Below are positions 25,507 to 34,212 of a stretch of 64,000 nt of DNA, piece by piece; the first letter of the stretch is position 1, and each line of letters opens with the position of its first letter. The notes beneath the pieces were generated by a model. That model saw only the letters and a program-made list of their open reading frames with translations, searched no databases and was not told where the DNA came from. The DNA is from Nostoc mirabile CHAB5784 (GTDB lineage Bacteria > Cyanobacteriota > Cyanobacteriia > Cyanobacteriales > Nostocaceae). The translations under genes were made by a program, and so were the position numbers. Where the stretch lies: assembly GCF_020829645.1 (NCBI RefSeq), contig NZ_JAIVFS010000012.1, positions 1 to 64,000 of the forward strand, read 5' to 3'.

Positions 25507-27453
25507 TCAAACTGTGGTGATTTTGGATGCTTCCGCAATAGGTTCAACTTGTATGGGTGGCGCTTTTTCTTCAAAGGCGGCTAAGTCGAACCAAAAAGTG
25601 GTGCCTATACCAACTTCACTCACTAGATCGACTTTACTACGATGTCTATCGATGATATTTCTGACAATCGATAAACCTAAACCCGTGCCTTCTAGAGTGT
25701 GAACTCGATTTTCTACGCGGAAGAAGCGTTCAAAAATTGAATGTTGATCTTCTGTGGCAATGCCAATTCCAGTATCAGAAATTTCAATCCGCACTGGAGA
25801 AGATTGGGTTTGACTGGGTTTAAAATCTAGTTGGTAGGCGCGAATTGCCACTTTACCACCGGCTTTGGTGAATTTGAGGGCATTACCAATCAGGTTGCCA
25901 AACACTTGTACTAACAGATCATAATTACCCATTACTAGCGGCAAATTAGGAGCAACTTCCTGAAGGAGTTCAACACCTTTATCTTTAGCATTGAGTTGGT
26001 AAGTACGCAGTGTTTGCTCGATCGCTTGGGCTAAATCTACGCTATCGAAGTTGTAGTTGCGACCAGATTCGAGTTTTGACAAATCTAAAACATCGTTAAC
26101 TAGGCGGGTTAGGCGATCGGTTTCATAATTGACTGTTTGCAGAAACTCTTGCCGTTGTTGTAAAGCTAAGTCTTCGCCGGAGTCGTGCAGGGTTTCAATA
26201 TAGCTTTTGATGTTGGTTAGAGGCGTTCGCAGTTCGTGAGAAACGTTGCTGATAAATTGGCTTTTTGCATCGTTTAATTCCACCTCACGGGTGATATCTT
26301 GGACGGTAATCGCAATGCCTTTGATGCTTTCCCTTTGTACATTGAGTACTGTAGTCAAGAGAATGCGGATCGTTCGCGGGATGGGTTGGTTAATAAAAAT
26401 TCGGAATTCGGCGCTTTCGCATTCGCCTGCTGCCATTTCGTACAAAGGGCGAGTGATTTCCATTTGTACCGATGGGGGTAAGTGATGTAACAGATTTTGA
26501 CCTACCACATCAGCAGTTTCCCAGCCAAAAATTCGCTCTGCTGTGGGGTTAACTAAAATCACCTGCATGTTGTTATCAATCAACACAGCACCATCTGCGA
26601 TCGTCGAAACTAGGGTTTGTAGCTTGGCTTTTTCTGCGGTGAGTTCCTCAATATTCTGTTCTTCATAGCGCTCTAATCGCTCTCCCATTTCATTAAAGCT
26701 TAAAATTAACTCCCCTAGTTCGCCCCCTAAAGGTAAATCAATGCGCTGCTTGAAATTCCCGGTAGCAATTTGCTTTACCCCCACCAGCAGTTCTTTAATG
26801 GGCTTAGTGATGGTCAAGGCGTTAATCACTCCTGCCAAAATCACCATTACCCAAATGGTGATAAAAACGGCAATGGTGACATCGCGGGTAAAATTAGTGG
26901 AGATGACAGCAGTCTGATTGGGGTTGATACCGATCGCTAATACACCTAAGTATTTTTTATTGACGATCAGGGGAATAAATACATCGGTGACTGTTCCATC
27001 TGGGGTTGTATGTTGCCGCACCATCGGCTTTTCCCCATCACCAGGGTAATCTTCTGGCAATTGTATCCGCCGTTTAATGGTGAGGGAGTTTTCTACCTCC
27101 GCTTCCCAAAAAGGAATGCCAAAAAAGATTTCCCCGGTTTCATCGGCGTAAAGCATATAACGCACACTAGAGGTGCTCCTGTAGAAGCGTTGAGAAAATT
27201 GGGCAACCTCAGTGAGATTATTGTCAGCAATTAGGGGAGCAACGTTGGCAGCAAGCAGCAGCCCCAAGTCACGACCGAAGCGGGTGTCATTCATCCGCGC
27301 ATCCTGCTGAATTGTATTCACAGCCCAAAAGGTCAGACCACTCATCACCAATGAAACTACCATTGTAGCCACAGCCAACAGTTTGGTCTGGAGTGTGAAC
27401 TCTGACCACCAAGTAGCGATCGCATGTCGAATTGTTTTTAACAGACTTAGCAT
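25507..27453 (-). CDS. nblS: Sensor histidine kinase NblS (Hik33/DspA family), 648 aa
   Basis: Essential cyanobacterial kinase sensing light, nutrient and cold stress; it signals through RpaB-type regulators and controls phycobilisome breakdown and high-light genes. Architecture: transmembrane helix about 24-46, periplasmic sensor region, second helix about 190-212, HAMP, a PAS domain (LVSTIADGAVLIDNNMQVIL), HisKA with phospho-accepting His in FISNVSHELRTPLTNIKSY, and HATPase with NLIGNALKFT, DTGIGI and GTGLGLSIV. Length fits the family. Adjacency to purD is conserved in several cyanobacteria, which supports orthology; here an xisH remnant lies between. Confidence 0.93.
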   Translation of the reverse strand: MLSLLKTIRHAIATWWSEFTLQTKLLAVATMVVSLVMSGLTFWAVNTIQQDARMNDTRFGRDLGLLLAANVAPLIADNNLTEVAQFSQRFYRSTSSVRYMLYADETGEIFFGIPFWEAEVENSLTIKRRIQLPEDYPGDGEKPMVRQHTTPDGTVTDVFIPLIVNKKYLGVLAIGINPNQTAVISTNFTRDVTIAVFITIWVMVILAGVINALTITKPIKELLVGVKQIATGNFKQRIDLPLGGELGELILSFNEMGERLERYEEQNIEELTAEKAKLQTLVSTIADGAVLIDNNMQVILVNPTAERIFGWETADVVGQNLLHHLPPSVQMEITRPLYEMAAGECESAEFRIFINQPIPRTIRILLTTVLNVQRESIKGIAITVQDITREVELNDAKSQFISNVSHELRTPLTNIKSYIETLHDSGEDLALQQRQEFLQTVNYETDRLTRLVNDVLDLSKLESGRNYNFDSVDLAQAIEQTLRTYQLNAKDKGVELLQEVAPNLPLVMGNYDLLVQVFGNLIGNALKFTKAGGKVAIRAYQLDFKPSQTQSSPVRIEISDTGIGIATEDQHSIFERFFRVENRVHTLEGTGLGLSIVRNIIDRHRSKVDLVSEVGIGTTFWFDLAAFEEKAPPIQVEPIAEASKITTV

Positions 27454-27596
27454 TTTAAATAAAGTTTTTAATAGTCTTTGTTATAAAGCCTAACAACTAA
27501 AAAATTAACAGTTAATTTGACAAACATGTTAGGGAATGGGGAATGGGGGAGTAAACTTGAACTTAGCACTAAGATATTCAAACCAATGCGCCACCG

Positions 27597-27872
27597 CTAC
27601 GATGCGACTGTCTCCTCTAGAAGATAACGGTAGATGTCATACTGACCGAGAGCCTCTTTCAAATCTTGTATCTTTGATGCGCCAACAAAGCTTTTTACTT
27701 CAACAACAAGTTTTTCTCCATCTCGTTCAGCCCCAATGGGGCGTTCAGCACCGATATCAGCGTATAACGTTGTTCTTCGATACTGAATTACGTAGGGATC
27801 GTCTGTAATCGCCCAACCGTCCTTTATAAGTGCGTTTTTTACCGCGTTATGGATAATGTCTAACTTGGGCAT
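27597..27872 (-). pseudogene. xisH: Truncated XisH-like protein, 91 aa
   Basis: XisH and XisI are required for excision of the fdxN element during heterocyst differentiation in Anabaena, and related pairs are spread through cyanobacteria. XisH has an endonuclease-like fold: here DIIHNAVKNALIKDGWAITD, LYADIGAERPIGAERDGEKL, VVEVKSFVGAS and DLKEALGQYDIYRYLLEET are clear. Full proteins are about 135-140 residues; this one ends after the YRYLLEET helix, and no XisI partner follows. It is probably a decaying pair, though the nuclease-like core (Asp and VEVK) is retained. Confidence 0.8.
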
Positions 27873-27946
27873 AGCTTAAGTATAAGTCAGCCTCGCTGCT
27901 TCATGGAAATCAGTGCCAGCCTTAAAGCCGACATCAGACTGGATGC

Positions 27947-29248
27947 TTATGGGGTTTCCCCATGCTTCACGCTGACGACCACTCTATGCCCAATATCTCT
28001 CCGGTAATATATTCCCTCAAACTGAATATATTTGATACTAGAGTAAGCTTGGGCGAGCGCTTGCTCAAAATTTTCTCCGATTCCAGTCACATTTAATACT
28101 CGACCCCCATCTGTCACGACTTCTTGTTGCTGGTTCAACTTTGTACCTGCATGAAATACAGTTGCTCCTGTTGCCTCTGTCTCGCTAATGCCAGTAATGA
28201 TCTGGCCTTTCTTATATTCTCCTGGATAACCACTTGAAGCTGCAACGACAGTGGCAGATGCTCCCTCTTTCCAAGCAATGGGTGGCAATTCGCTTAATCG
28301 CTGTTGTACACAAGCTAGAATCAATTCTTCTAGAGGTGTTTCTAATAGTGGCAAAATCACCTGGGTTTCTGGATCGCCAAAACGACAGTTAAATTCCAAA
28401 ACCTTCAAGTCGCCATCGGGTGCAATCATTAACCCAGCATACAGCACACCTCGGTAATCAATGCCTTTAGCTCGTAAGGTTGCGATCGCTCTTTCTAATA
28501 CTTCTGTTTGAATGCGTGCCATCAATTCTGGCGTAGCGATGGGTGCTGGGCTATATGCTCCCATCCCACCAGTATTTTCTCCCGTATCGCCGTCACCAAT
28601 CCGCTTATGGTCTTGAGCTGGCAGCAAGGGTCTAATTGTTAACCCATCTGTTAACGCTAAAACTGACACCTCTTGCCCAATTAAACACTCTTCAATGACG
28701 ACAAATTCACCAGCACTGCCAAATTGTCCTTGAAAAATCGCATCAACGGCACTTTCTGCCTGTGCAACTGTTTCAGCTACCGTTACGCCCTTACCAGCCG
28801 CCAAGCCATCAGCTTTGACGACAATTGGCGCTCCCGTAGCTTTTATATATGATTTTGCTGCTGCTGCTTCCGTAAATACCGCAGCCCGTGCCGTCGGAAT
28901 TCCCGCTTCTTGCATCAGGGCTTTTGCCCAAGCTTTGCTCGCCTCAATTTGCGCTCCCGCTCTGACTGGGCCAAATACCATCAGTCCTTTGTCTTGGAGG
29001 TAATCTGTGATTCCCTTAGACAGGGGGACTTCTGGCCCAACTATCACCAGAGTTATGCCATTTGAGAGAGCATATCGGCTCATACCCTCAAAATCATCTA
29101 CTGCTAGGGGCAAGTTATGGCAACGTTCCATACTTGCTGTACCTCCATTCCCTGGTACACAGACAACTTGCTCAATTTGCTTAGATTGCAACAGTTTCCA
29201 TGCCAGAGCGTGTTCGCGCCCTCCATTACCTACAACTAAAACTTTCAC
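27947..29248 (-). CDS. purD: Phosphoribosylamine-glycine ligase, 433 aa
   Basis: Second step of de novo purine synthesis: joins phosphoribosylamine and glycine using ATP (ATP-grasp enzyme, cytosol). Signs are VLVVGNGGREHALAWKL at the N-terminus, VVKADGLAAGKGVTVAET in the ATP-grasp core, HKRIGDGDTGENTGGMGAYS and EFNCRFGDPETQVILPLL. The start is GTG at 29246-29248, with GAGGAAC just upstream; an in-frame ATG at 29317 would add 23 residues lacking family similarity. Length is typical. Confidence 0.95.
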   Translation of the reverse strand: MKVLVVGNGGREHALAWKLLQSKQIEQVVCVPGNGGTASMERCHNLPLAVDDFEGMSRYALSNGITLVIVGPEVPLSKGITDYLQDKGLMVFGPVRAGAQIEASKAWAKALMQEAGIPTARAAVFTEAAAAKSYIKATGAPIVVKADGLAAGKGVTVAETVAQAESAVDAIFQGQFGSAGEFVVIEECLIGQEVSVLALTDGLTIRPLLPAQDHKRIGDGDTGENTGGMGAYSPAPIATPELMARIQTEVLERAIATLRAKGIDYRGVLYAGLMIAPDGDLKVLEFNCRFGDPETQVILPLLETPLEELILACVQQRLSELPPIAWKEGASATVVAASSGYPGEYKKGQIITGISETEATGATVFHAGTKLNQQQEVVTDGGRVLNVTGIGENFEQALAQAYSSIKYIQFEGIYYRRDIGHRVVVSVKHGETP

Positions 29249-29358
29249 TGCGTTCCTCGTGCGTTCCTTGCGAAACGAGAATGCCTTAGCACTCTCGCGG
29301 ATCAATTTTTTCACCAATTCTCACACTTGTGCAAGCCCCCTTATGACTAAAAAGGCAG

Positions 29359-29512
29359 CAGGGTGGTTTCATACGAAAAAAGAAAAATACATAAGTCTTG
29401 ATTTCTCGTTTTGTGACATAGCTTTTTACCCCACTTCCATTCCTCTCCCCGAAGCGGAGAGAGGCTTTGAAACCCAGTTTTAGTTTTTCTCTGCTTGTAT
29501 GAAACCACCCTG
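29359..29512. mobile_element. 154-bp element with 16-bp perfect TIRs and 19-bp flanking direct repeats
   Basis: CAGGGTGGTTTCATAC (29359-29374) is perfectly inverted as GTATGAAACCACCCTG (29497-29512). It is flanked on both sides by the same 19 bases, CTTATGACTAAAAAGGCAG (29340-29358 and 29513-29531). Inside is a CTCTCC...GGAGAG hairpin and no ORF. A partial copy is at 5478-5525. Confidence 0.75.
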
Positions 29513-29636
29513 CTTATGACTAAAAAGGCAGGGGGAGCAGGGGGAGCAGGAGGGGAATTTTAGAAGTTGCCAAATTATCCCGCTTTTTCTGCAACGCCGA
29601 AAAAATATAGCTATTGAATTTTTACTGTATTTATTT

Positions 29637-29727
29637 AGGACTTACGCAAAAGTACACGCGCTCAGGGGCAATTCATGAATTGCCCCTACGTGAAATAAGG
29701 GTTTCGGCTATTGTTTGCGTAAGTCCT
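29637..29727. mobile_element. 91-bp MITE-like element, AGGACTTACGCAAA termini
   Basis: AGGACTTACGCAAA is perfectly inverted as TTTGCGTAAGTCCT. The centre is the palindrome GGGGCAATTCATGAATTGCC extended by CC. No ORF. This terminus is familiar from small mobile repeats in Nostoc-type genomes (recalled, not searched). Confidence 0.7.
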
Positions 29728-29966
29728 GTTATTTTTAAAATCCAACTTAGTGAATTAGTATAATTCTAAATTTTATTAATTGCAATAAGTAAATAAATAT
29801 ACTGAGGTTATTTCCATAAAAGGATAATATTTAAGTATTTATGATGAGTTTTTTAAGCATTTTAATAATTGAGTAAAAAAAATCATCTTCAGGTAATGAC
29901 GATTATTGGTTACAAGTATTAACCTGTGAATATGGAGATTAATCAAAATATCAAAAAATAGGCAAC

Positions 29967-30914
29967 ATGGCTAAAATTATTGTTACTGGAGCTGCTGGTT
30001 TTATTGGTTCTCATCTTGCAGAAACATTGCTGCAACAAGGAGAAGAAGTAATCGGGATTGATGAATTCAATGATTACTACGATCCGATGTTAAAGTTTAA
30101 AAATGTTGCCCACTTACATCAATCACCTGGCTTTACATTAATTGAAGGAGATATGCAGTTTTTAGATTGGCAGAAACTCCTAGAAGATGTTGATGTAGTT
30201 TACCATCAAGCGGCACAAGCAGGGGTTAGAGCAAGTTGGGGTAAAGCTTTTCGAGGTTATACAGAACGAAATATTAATGCTACACAAGTTTTGCTAGAAG
30301 CAGCTAAAGATGCTAAACACCTAAAAAGATTAGTGTTTGCCTCATCATCAAGTGTATATGGTGATGCAGAAACATTACCCACCCACGAGGGAATTTGTCC
30401 TCAACCAGTTTCTCCTTACGGCATTACGAAGCTAGCATCGGAGTTTTTGTGTGAACTATATCACAAAAACTTTGGCGTACCTTGTGTGACATTGCGTTAT
30501 TTTACAGTCTATGGCCCCAAACAGCGCCCAGATATGGCATTTAATAAGTTCTTTAAATCGATTTTACAGGATGAAGCAATTCCTATTTACGGCGATGGCC
30601 AGCAAACGCGGGAGTTTACGTTTGTTAGTGATATCATCGCCGCCAATTTAGCCGCAGCCACCGCTCCCGTTGCAGTGGGAGAAATCTTTAATATCGGTGG
30701 CGGTAGCAGGGTAGTTTTAGCAGAAGTCTTGGATACGATTGAAGAAATTGTCGGGAAATCAATCAAAAGAAACCACATAGAAAAGGCGATGGGAGACGCC
30801 CGCCACACTGCTGCTGATGTATCTAAAGCAAAGAAAATTCTCGGATATCAGCCGCAAGTCTCCTTGAGAGAAGGTTTGACACAAGAATGGGAGTGGGTGA
30901 AATCTTTGTATTAG
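29967..30914 (+). CDS. NAD-dependent nucleotide-sugar epimerase/dehydratase, 315 aa
   Basis: Extended SDR enzyme. Cofactor loop GAAGFIGSHLAE near the N-terminus, SSSVYGDAETLP with the active-site Ser/Thr region, catalytic SPYGITK (Y-x-x-x-K), and the sugar-site segment FTVYGPKQRPDMAFNKFFK. This pattern fits UDP-glucuronate 4-epimerase or UDP-glucose 4-epimerase-like enzymes used in surface polysaccharide synthesis; which one cannot be settled here. Monocistronic. Confidence 0.88.
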   Translation: MAKIIVTGAAGFIGSHLAETLLQQGEEVIGIDEFNDYYDPMLKFKNVAHLHQSPGFTLIEGDMQFLDWQKLLEDVDVVYHQAAQAGVRASWGKAFRGYTERNINATQVLLEAAKDAKHLKRLVFASSSSVYGDAETLPTHEGICPQPVSPYGITKLASEFLCELYHKNFGVPCVTLRYFTVYGPKQRPDMAFNKFFKSILQDEAIPIYGDGQQTREFTFVSDIIAANLAAATAPVAVGEIFNIGGGSRVVLAEVLDTIEEIVGKSIKRNHIEKAMGDARHTAADVSKAKKILGYQPQVSLREGLTQEWEWVKSLY

Positions 30915-31348
30915 ACATCTCCAGAAATTTAAGTAATTCGTAATTCGTAATTCGTAATGGGCAACTCTTAGAGACGCACTCGCGTTCGCCCCGCAACGCT
31001 TTCGTAAATTTTGTTTTGTAATGGGATTTAATACCAATTCTCCAAAATGAGGTAACAGATGTAGATCAGGAAAGTCCTGCGGCATCTAAGTTTATTAATT
31101 GCGAATTGCGAATTGCGAATTGCGAATTGGTATAACCCCAACACAAAACAAAATTTTTATTGAACTGGGGGACTTAAACCCACGGACAGGAGTTAAATAT
31201 GCGTTATCTAGAACCCTTGTAGAGACGTAGCATTGCTACGTCAAAACAATTCTTTTTCACTCCTATGTCTATTCTGTATCCTTCTAATTTTCCTCATCCC
31301 CTCATCTTTACTTTGGTTATGCAAAGCGTATTGATAGGAGTTTTGCTC
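30915..31348. other. Gene-free region with nested repeats
   Basis: Contents: ATTCGTA heptamers (30931-30957); a GACGCACTCGCGTTCGCC repeat (30973-30990); a 101-bp insertion inside a dispersed repeat (31032-31132); and a perfect palindrome GACGTAGCATTGCTACGTC at 31224-31242. No gene is supported. Confidence 0.65.
31032..31132. mobile_element. 101-bp MITE-like insertion, TACCAATTC termini, TAA target duplication
   Basis: It begins TACCAATTC and ends GAATTGGTA, and is flanked by TAA on both sides. The empty-site sequence GGGATTTAACCCC exists at 20042-20054 in another copy of the host repeat. The right half is four copies of the heptamer ATTGCGA. Confidence 0.75.
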
Positions 31349-31711
31349 TTAGCTGGTAGTTAAAACAACACCTTGGCGCACAGTACGCTTGCGATCGCTT
31401 TTACGAGTACCCCCAGCCATTTGATACTCATAGCTATTTTTACCAAACTTATGAGCAACACCAAGCAAAATTTTTTCAGAATAGTCTGCTAAATTTCGTT
31501 CATTTTCGGTGATTTGTGTTAATAAAACATCAATAGTAGAGAGTGTGGTATTGTAGGCTTCCAGAGATTGACGGAGGCTTTCAATTTGGTTGGTATAATC
31601 TTTAACCGTTAAATTATCTCCGACATCTAGAGTAGGACTGATAGATTTAATACTTGCCAAGCGCATCTCAGCCTTACTAAGAATACGTGAATCGCGTTTG
31701 TGCCTTGCCAT
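31349..31711 (-). CDS. Conserved cyanobacterial hypothetical protein, coiled coil, 120 aa
   Basis: Domain not named. Features: a basic N-terminus (MARHKRDSRILSKAEMRLAS), a region around NLTVKDYTNQIESLRQSLEA, a coiled-coil middle, EKILLGVAHKFGKNSYEYQM, and a basic end GGTRKSDRKRTVRQG. I recall similar proteins in many cyanobacteria without assigned function. No signal peptide or membrane helix. The C-terminal basic tail could bind nucleic acid, but this is only inference. Confidence 0.65.
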   Translation of the reverse strand: MARHKRDSRILSKAEMRLASIKSISPTLDVGDNLTVKDYTNQIESLRQSLEAYNTTLSTIDVLLTQITENERNLADYSEKILLGVAHKFGKNSYEYQMAGGTRKSDRKRTVRQGVVLTTS

Positions 31712-32745
31712 AATTAATACTCATTTCTCTGAAAAATAACTTATTCTATAGTGGACAATTTTTGAAAAGGTTGTCCTGCGTAAAATTGTTGATTTTTGTT
31801 AAAAAGACTAAAATTTGAGTAATTTCAACAATTTTCATCCCCCCTCTCTTAATACTGCGTAGGTTTTGAAGATTCATAGGTTGGGTTGTAGCAAGATCCC
31901 CGTAGGGGTACGCAGTGAAACCCAACAAAGCCCCGAAACTGTTGGGTTTCGTTCCTCAACCCAACCTACATTGGAGTTATTTTTTAAGCAAAACCTACGC
32001 AGTATTGCCCCCTCTCTTTCTCTCATAACCGCAGTGGCTCCACAAAGAACCACTGCGGTTATGAAAAATTTGGATTTCTTAGAAATCTGTAGAGTAAACC
32101 CGCCCAAACTTTTTCCTCACTCACGACTTAGCACTGAGTAAGGTTAAGGCAGAAGTTGTTACAGACTGCGCGAAACACCGAAACGTCTTGGCGGAAGTTC
32201 TTACTCTTAAGGCGGAAGTTGCTACAGACTGCGCGAAACACCGAAACGTCTTGGCGGAAGTTGCTACAGACTGCGCGAAACACCGAAACGTCTTGGCGGA
32301 AGTTGCTACAGACTGCGCGAAACACCGAAACGTCTTGGCAGAAGTTCTTACTCTTAAGGCGGAAGTTGCTACAGAGTGCGCGAAACACGGAAACGTCAAC
32401 CCTGGAGCAATATTTTTTGATGTATTAGGGACTTCCAACAAATAAATTATCCAATCTTGCAGGGATTGACCAAGATTTTCCACAAACCGATCGCTTGCTC
32501 ATACTCTTGCTGATTGCGAATCGTAAGCAAGGGTGCGATCGCGCTCCTATATGATTACAAGCCAAGCAAAATCATGCTTTTACAGGTTACTCTTAAAATG
32601 GATATCATACGAATTAATGTACAGAAAGTAGGCTACCACACAAGCGATCGCACTTTGTTTGAGCTAATGAATGTTGGGTTTCCTTACGTCAACCCAACCT
32701 ACGGGGATGAGCGATCGCACTGCGATTAACCGCAGGTTATCCTAC
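31712..32745. other. Long gene-poor region with hairpin repeat and tandem array
   Basis: It includes a GTAGGTTGGGTT-type hairpin at 31873-31970, a palindromic CCGCAGTGG...CCACTGCGG hairpin around 32027-32060, and a 252-bp tandem array at 32149-32400. A fragment at 32450-32545 resembles antitoxin scraps also at 34600-34675. A 25-bp scrap (TAGGCTACCACACA at 32631-32644) matches 40084-40097 in the large membrane-protein gene. No intact gene is supported. Confidence 0.6.
32149..32400. repeat. Tandem array, 12 x 21 bp (five 42-mers plus two 21-mers)
   Basis: The 42-bp unit begins GCGGAAGTTGCTACAGACTG and ends GAAACGTCTTG. Five copies occur, separated at two places by a 21-bp half unit beginning GCGGAAGTTCTTACTCTTAA. 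Total 252 bp, exactly twelve 21-mers. It is stop-free in several frames on both strands; the plus-strand frame 32188-32445 gives a 14-residue repeat, AEVATDCAKHRNVL. Confidence 0.85.
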
Positions 32746-33131
32746 TTACCAATAACGAGTTACCGCATAATTGTCTAGCACTGCATCCGCGCTAATAATC
32801 AGAATCTTTTCTGTGAGTGCTTGGGCAACCAAAAGCCGATCGAAGGGATCTTTATGATGGAATGGCAGAGTCACGATTGCGGCTGCATGAGCAACTTTAA
32901 TCGGTAATATTTCAAATTCGTTAACATGCATTTGATGCTTCATCCATGTTTCAAAATTTCCAGGAATTTGATACTTACCAATACTAACTTTGATGGCAAT
33001 TTCCCAATTGTTGCAGGACTGAGCAAGATGTCATTGAGGGGATCGACAATCAAATCACAGGCGACTTGACTAAGGGCGGGATCATTGAGTACAAACCAGA
33101 GGAATGCTTGAGTATCGAGCAGAAACTTCAT
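32746..33131 (-). pseudogene. VapC-like PIN toxin, copy 1, frameshifted
   Basis: The N-terminal part (33131 downward) reads MKFLLDTQAFLWFVLNDPAL with the first PIN Asp, then SPATIGKLPSKL, which is out of frame. Restoring one T near 33010 gives WEIAIKVSIGKYQIPGNFET and joins the C-terminal part (32746-32943), with HHKDPFDRLLVAQAL carrying the second acidic pair and ISADAVLDNYAV the last. A single-base deletion in a T-run therefore splits the toxin. The same deletion is in copy 2 (37148-37484). The antitoxin upstream is intact and overlaps by four bases. Confidence 0.8.
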
Positions 33132-33370
33132 GGTATGTAGTCGTGAAAGTCTTGCAAGTGGGTTTCATCTTCGGACAGGATAGTTAGGGTTCCAATTGCA
33201 GTACCGGGCTGGCGAGGCTTCCGGGGTGGTTGGAATTCGCCAATTAGTCTAGCAACGGTGCGATCGCCGGAAAAAATCTGCACTTCTTCACCGGGTTGCA
33301 GACTTGCAATCAGTTCGGGTAAACGAAGTTGAGCTTCTGTTAATGGAATCTGTGTCATTGTTTTGTGCAT
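33128..33370 (-). CDS. Phd/YefM-type antitoxin, copy 1, 80 aa
   Basis: MHKTMTQIPLTEAQLRLPEL begins a short Phd-like DNA-binding fold (PLTEAQLRLPELIASLQPGE, VARLIGEFQPP), and the C-terminus (SEDETHLQDFHDYIP) is the toxin-neutralising tail. The start is taken at the ATG at 33368-33370, matching copy 2. The frame extends 11 codons further only because a 46-bp dispersed repeat has inserted just upstream. It differs from copy 2 at a handful of residues. Confidence 0.8.
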   Translation of the reverse strand: MHKTMTQIPLTEAQLRLPELIASLQPGEEVQIFSGDRTVARLIGEFQPPRKPRQPGTAIGTLTILSEDETHLQDFHDYIP

Positions 33371-33771
33371 CTGGTGGGTGAGCCGTCCCTTGGGCGTCTC
33401 CAAGAGTTGGCTTTGGCAGAGCCATCGCTCTTGCTTAATTTTAAGGAATCAAACCAACGGTAAAGCGCCCAATCAATTAACGCCACACTAACATAAGTAA
33501 AACGGATGTTGACTTTTGAGATCATTTTGGTATAGTTCTGGTAACATTATCATTAAGGTAGGTCTTGTTGACAATACTAGACCTATCTTTTTTTACCACG
33601 AATTGCTACACTCTTGACACAACAAGCTCTTCATCGCGTATTGTCATCCCGTCAGAAAAAACATACAAAATAGCCTCGATTTGGGGAAACCGAGGTTAAT
33701 ACTGGTAATAGGGGTTATACAGGTTTTGGGTACACAGAAATGCAGTTCTCATTAGAATTTCAGACACCCAT
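33371..33771. other. Gene-free stretch with repeat insertion and gene scrap
   Basis: A short dispersed repeat (33377-33422) is absent from the matching site of copy 2. Bases 33444-33510 are a near copy of 39843-39912, inside the large membrane-protein gene. A CCTCG...CGAGG hairpin lies near 33676-33699, possibly a terminator. Otherwise there is nothing to support a gene. Confidence 0.6.
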
Positions 33772-34212
33772 CTAATTTGCTTTAAAAGCGGAGTTTTTGT
33801 AACGGTATTCGCAAATTCTCAAACAAACTAACCCAATAACAAAGGTTTGTGAGCCAGTTAAGCTACCCGAAAGTAACCATCCTGAAGGGCCAGCAAAATC
33901 CATAAGTTCATCAAACATTCCTTGTGTTATTTTTACTCCAGCATAAGCTGCAACACTGGACAAAAAACCTAAGGTAGTAGCTTCGTTCAGTAAATCCATA
34001 AGCTTTTCTTCTGTTAGTTTAGTTTTGTCACCAAAGTAAATTTCGTAGATAACACCGCACAACGCAACGTCCGCTGCCATAAGAGTCAATTGTTTAGGAA
34101 CCTCAACCGTGAACGTTGGCACTGCTGATGCAAAACCTGTCGCTAACGCTGCACTTACAAGCGCAAAAACGGCTCTTCTCCTCTTTGTTTCTAATTCTTT
34201 ATTTTTACTCAT
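33772..34212 (-). CDS. Hypothetical membrane protein, 146 aa
   Basis: Family not recognised. It starts with a charged segment (MSKNKELETKRRRAVFALVS), then hydrophobic stretches ALVSAALATGFASAVPTF, LMAADVALCGVIYEIYF, TTLGFLSSVAAYAGVKI and SLTGSQTFVIGLVCLRICEY, so three to four membrane segments. Between them is an acidic loop (GDKTKLTEEKLMDLLNEA). It lies in the toxin-antitoxin-rich segment with no obvious partner. Small membrane proteins in such islands can be toxins or holin-like, but nothing specific supports that. Confidence 0.55.
   Translation of the reverse strand: MSKNKELETKRRRAVFALVSAALATGFASAVPTFTVEVPKQLTLMAADVALCGVIYEIYFGDKTKLTEEKLMDLLNEATTLGFLSSVAAYAGVKITQGMFDELMDFAGPSGWLLSGSLTGSQTFVIGLVCLRICEYRYKNSAFKAN

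Larger units (their letters stand above)
29249..29966. other. Gene-free region with two inverted-repeat elements
   Basis: It contains two separate MITE-like elements (29359-29512 and 29637-29727) and a short GGGGGAGCA heptamer-like run at 29531-29552. The last 230 bases are AT-rich leader to the epimerase gene, with no recognised regulatory site. Confidence 0.6.

Noticed and set aside
29249-29317. Upstream ATG start for purD
   Set aside because: The 23 extra residues are unlike PurD; the GTG at 29248 has a good ribosome site and begins the conserved strand.
32121-32483. Minus-strand repeat protein over the 42-bp array
   Set aside because: Multiple overlapping frames on both strands are open because of the repeat itself; none has a ribosome site or a recognisable domain.
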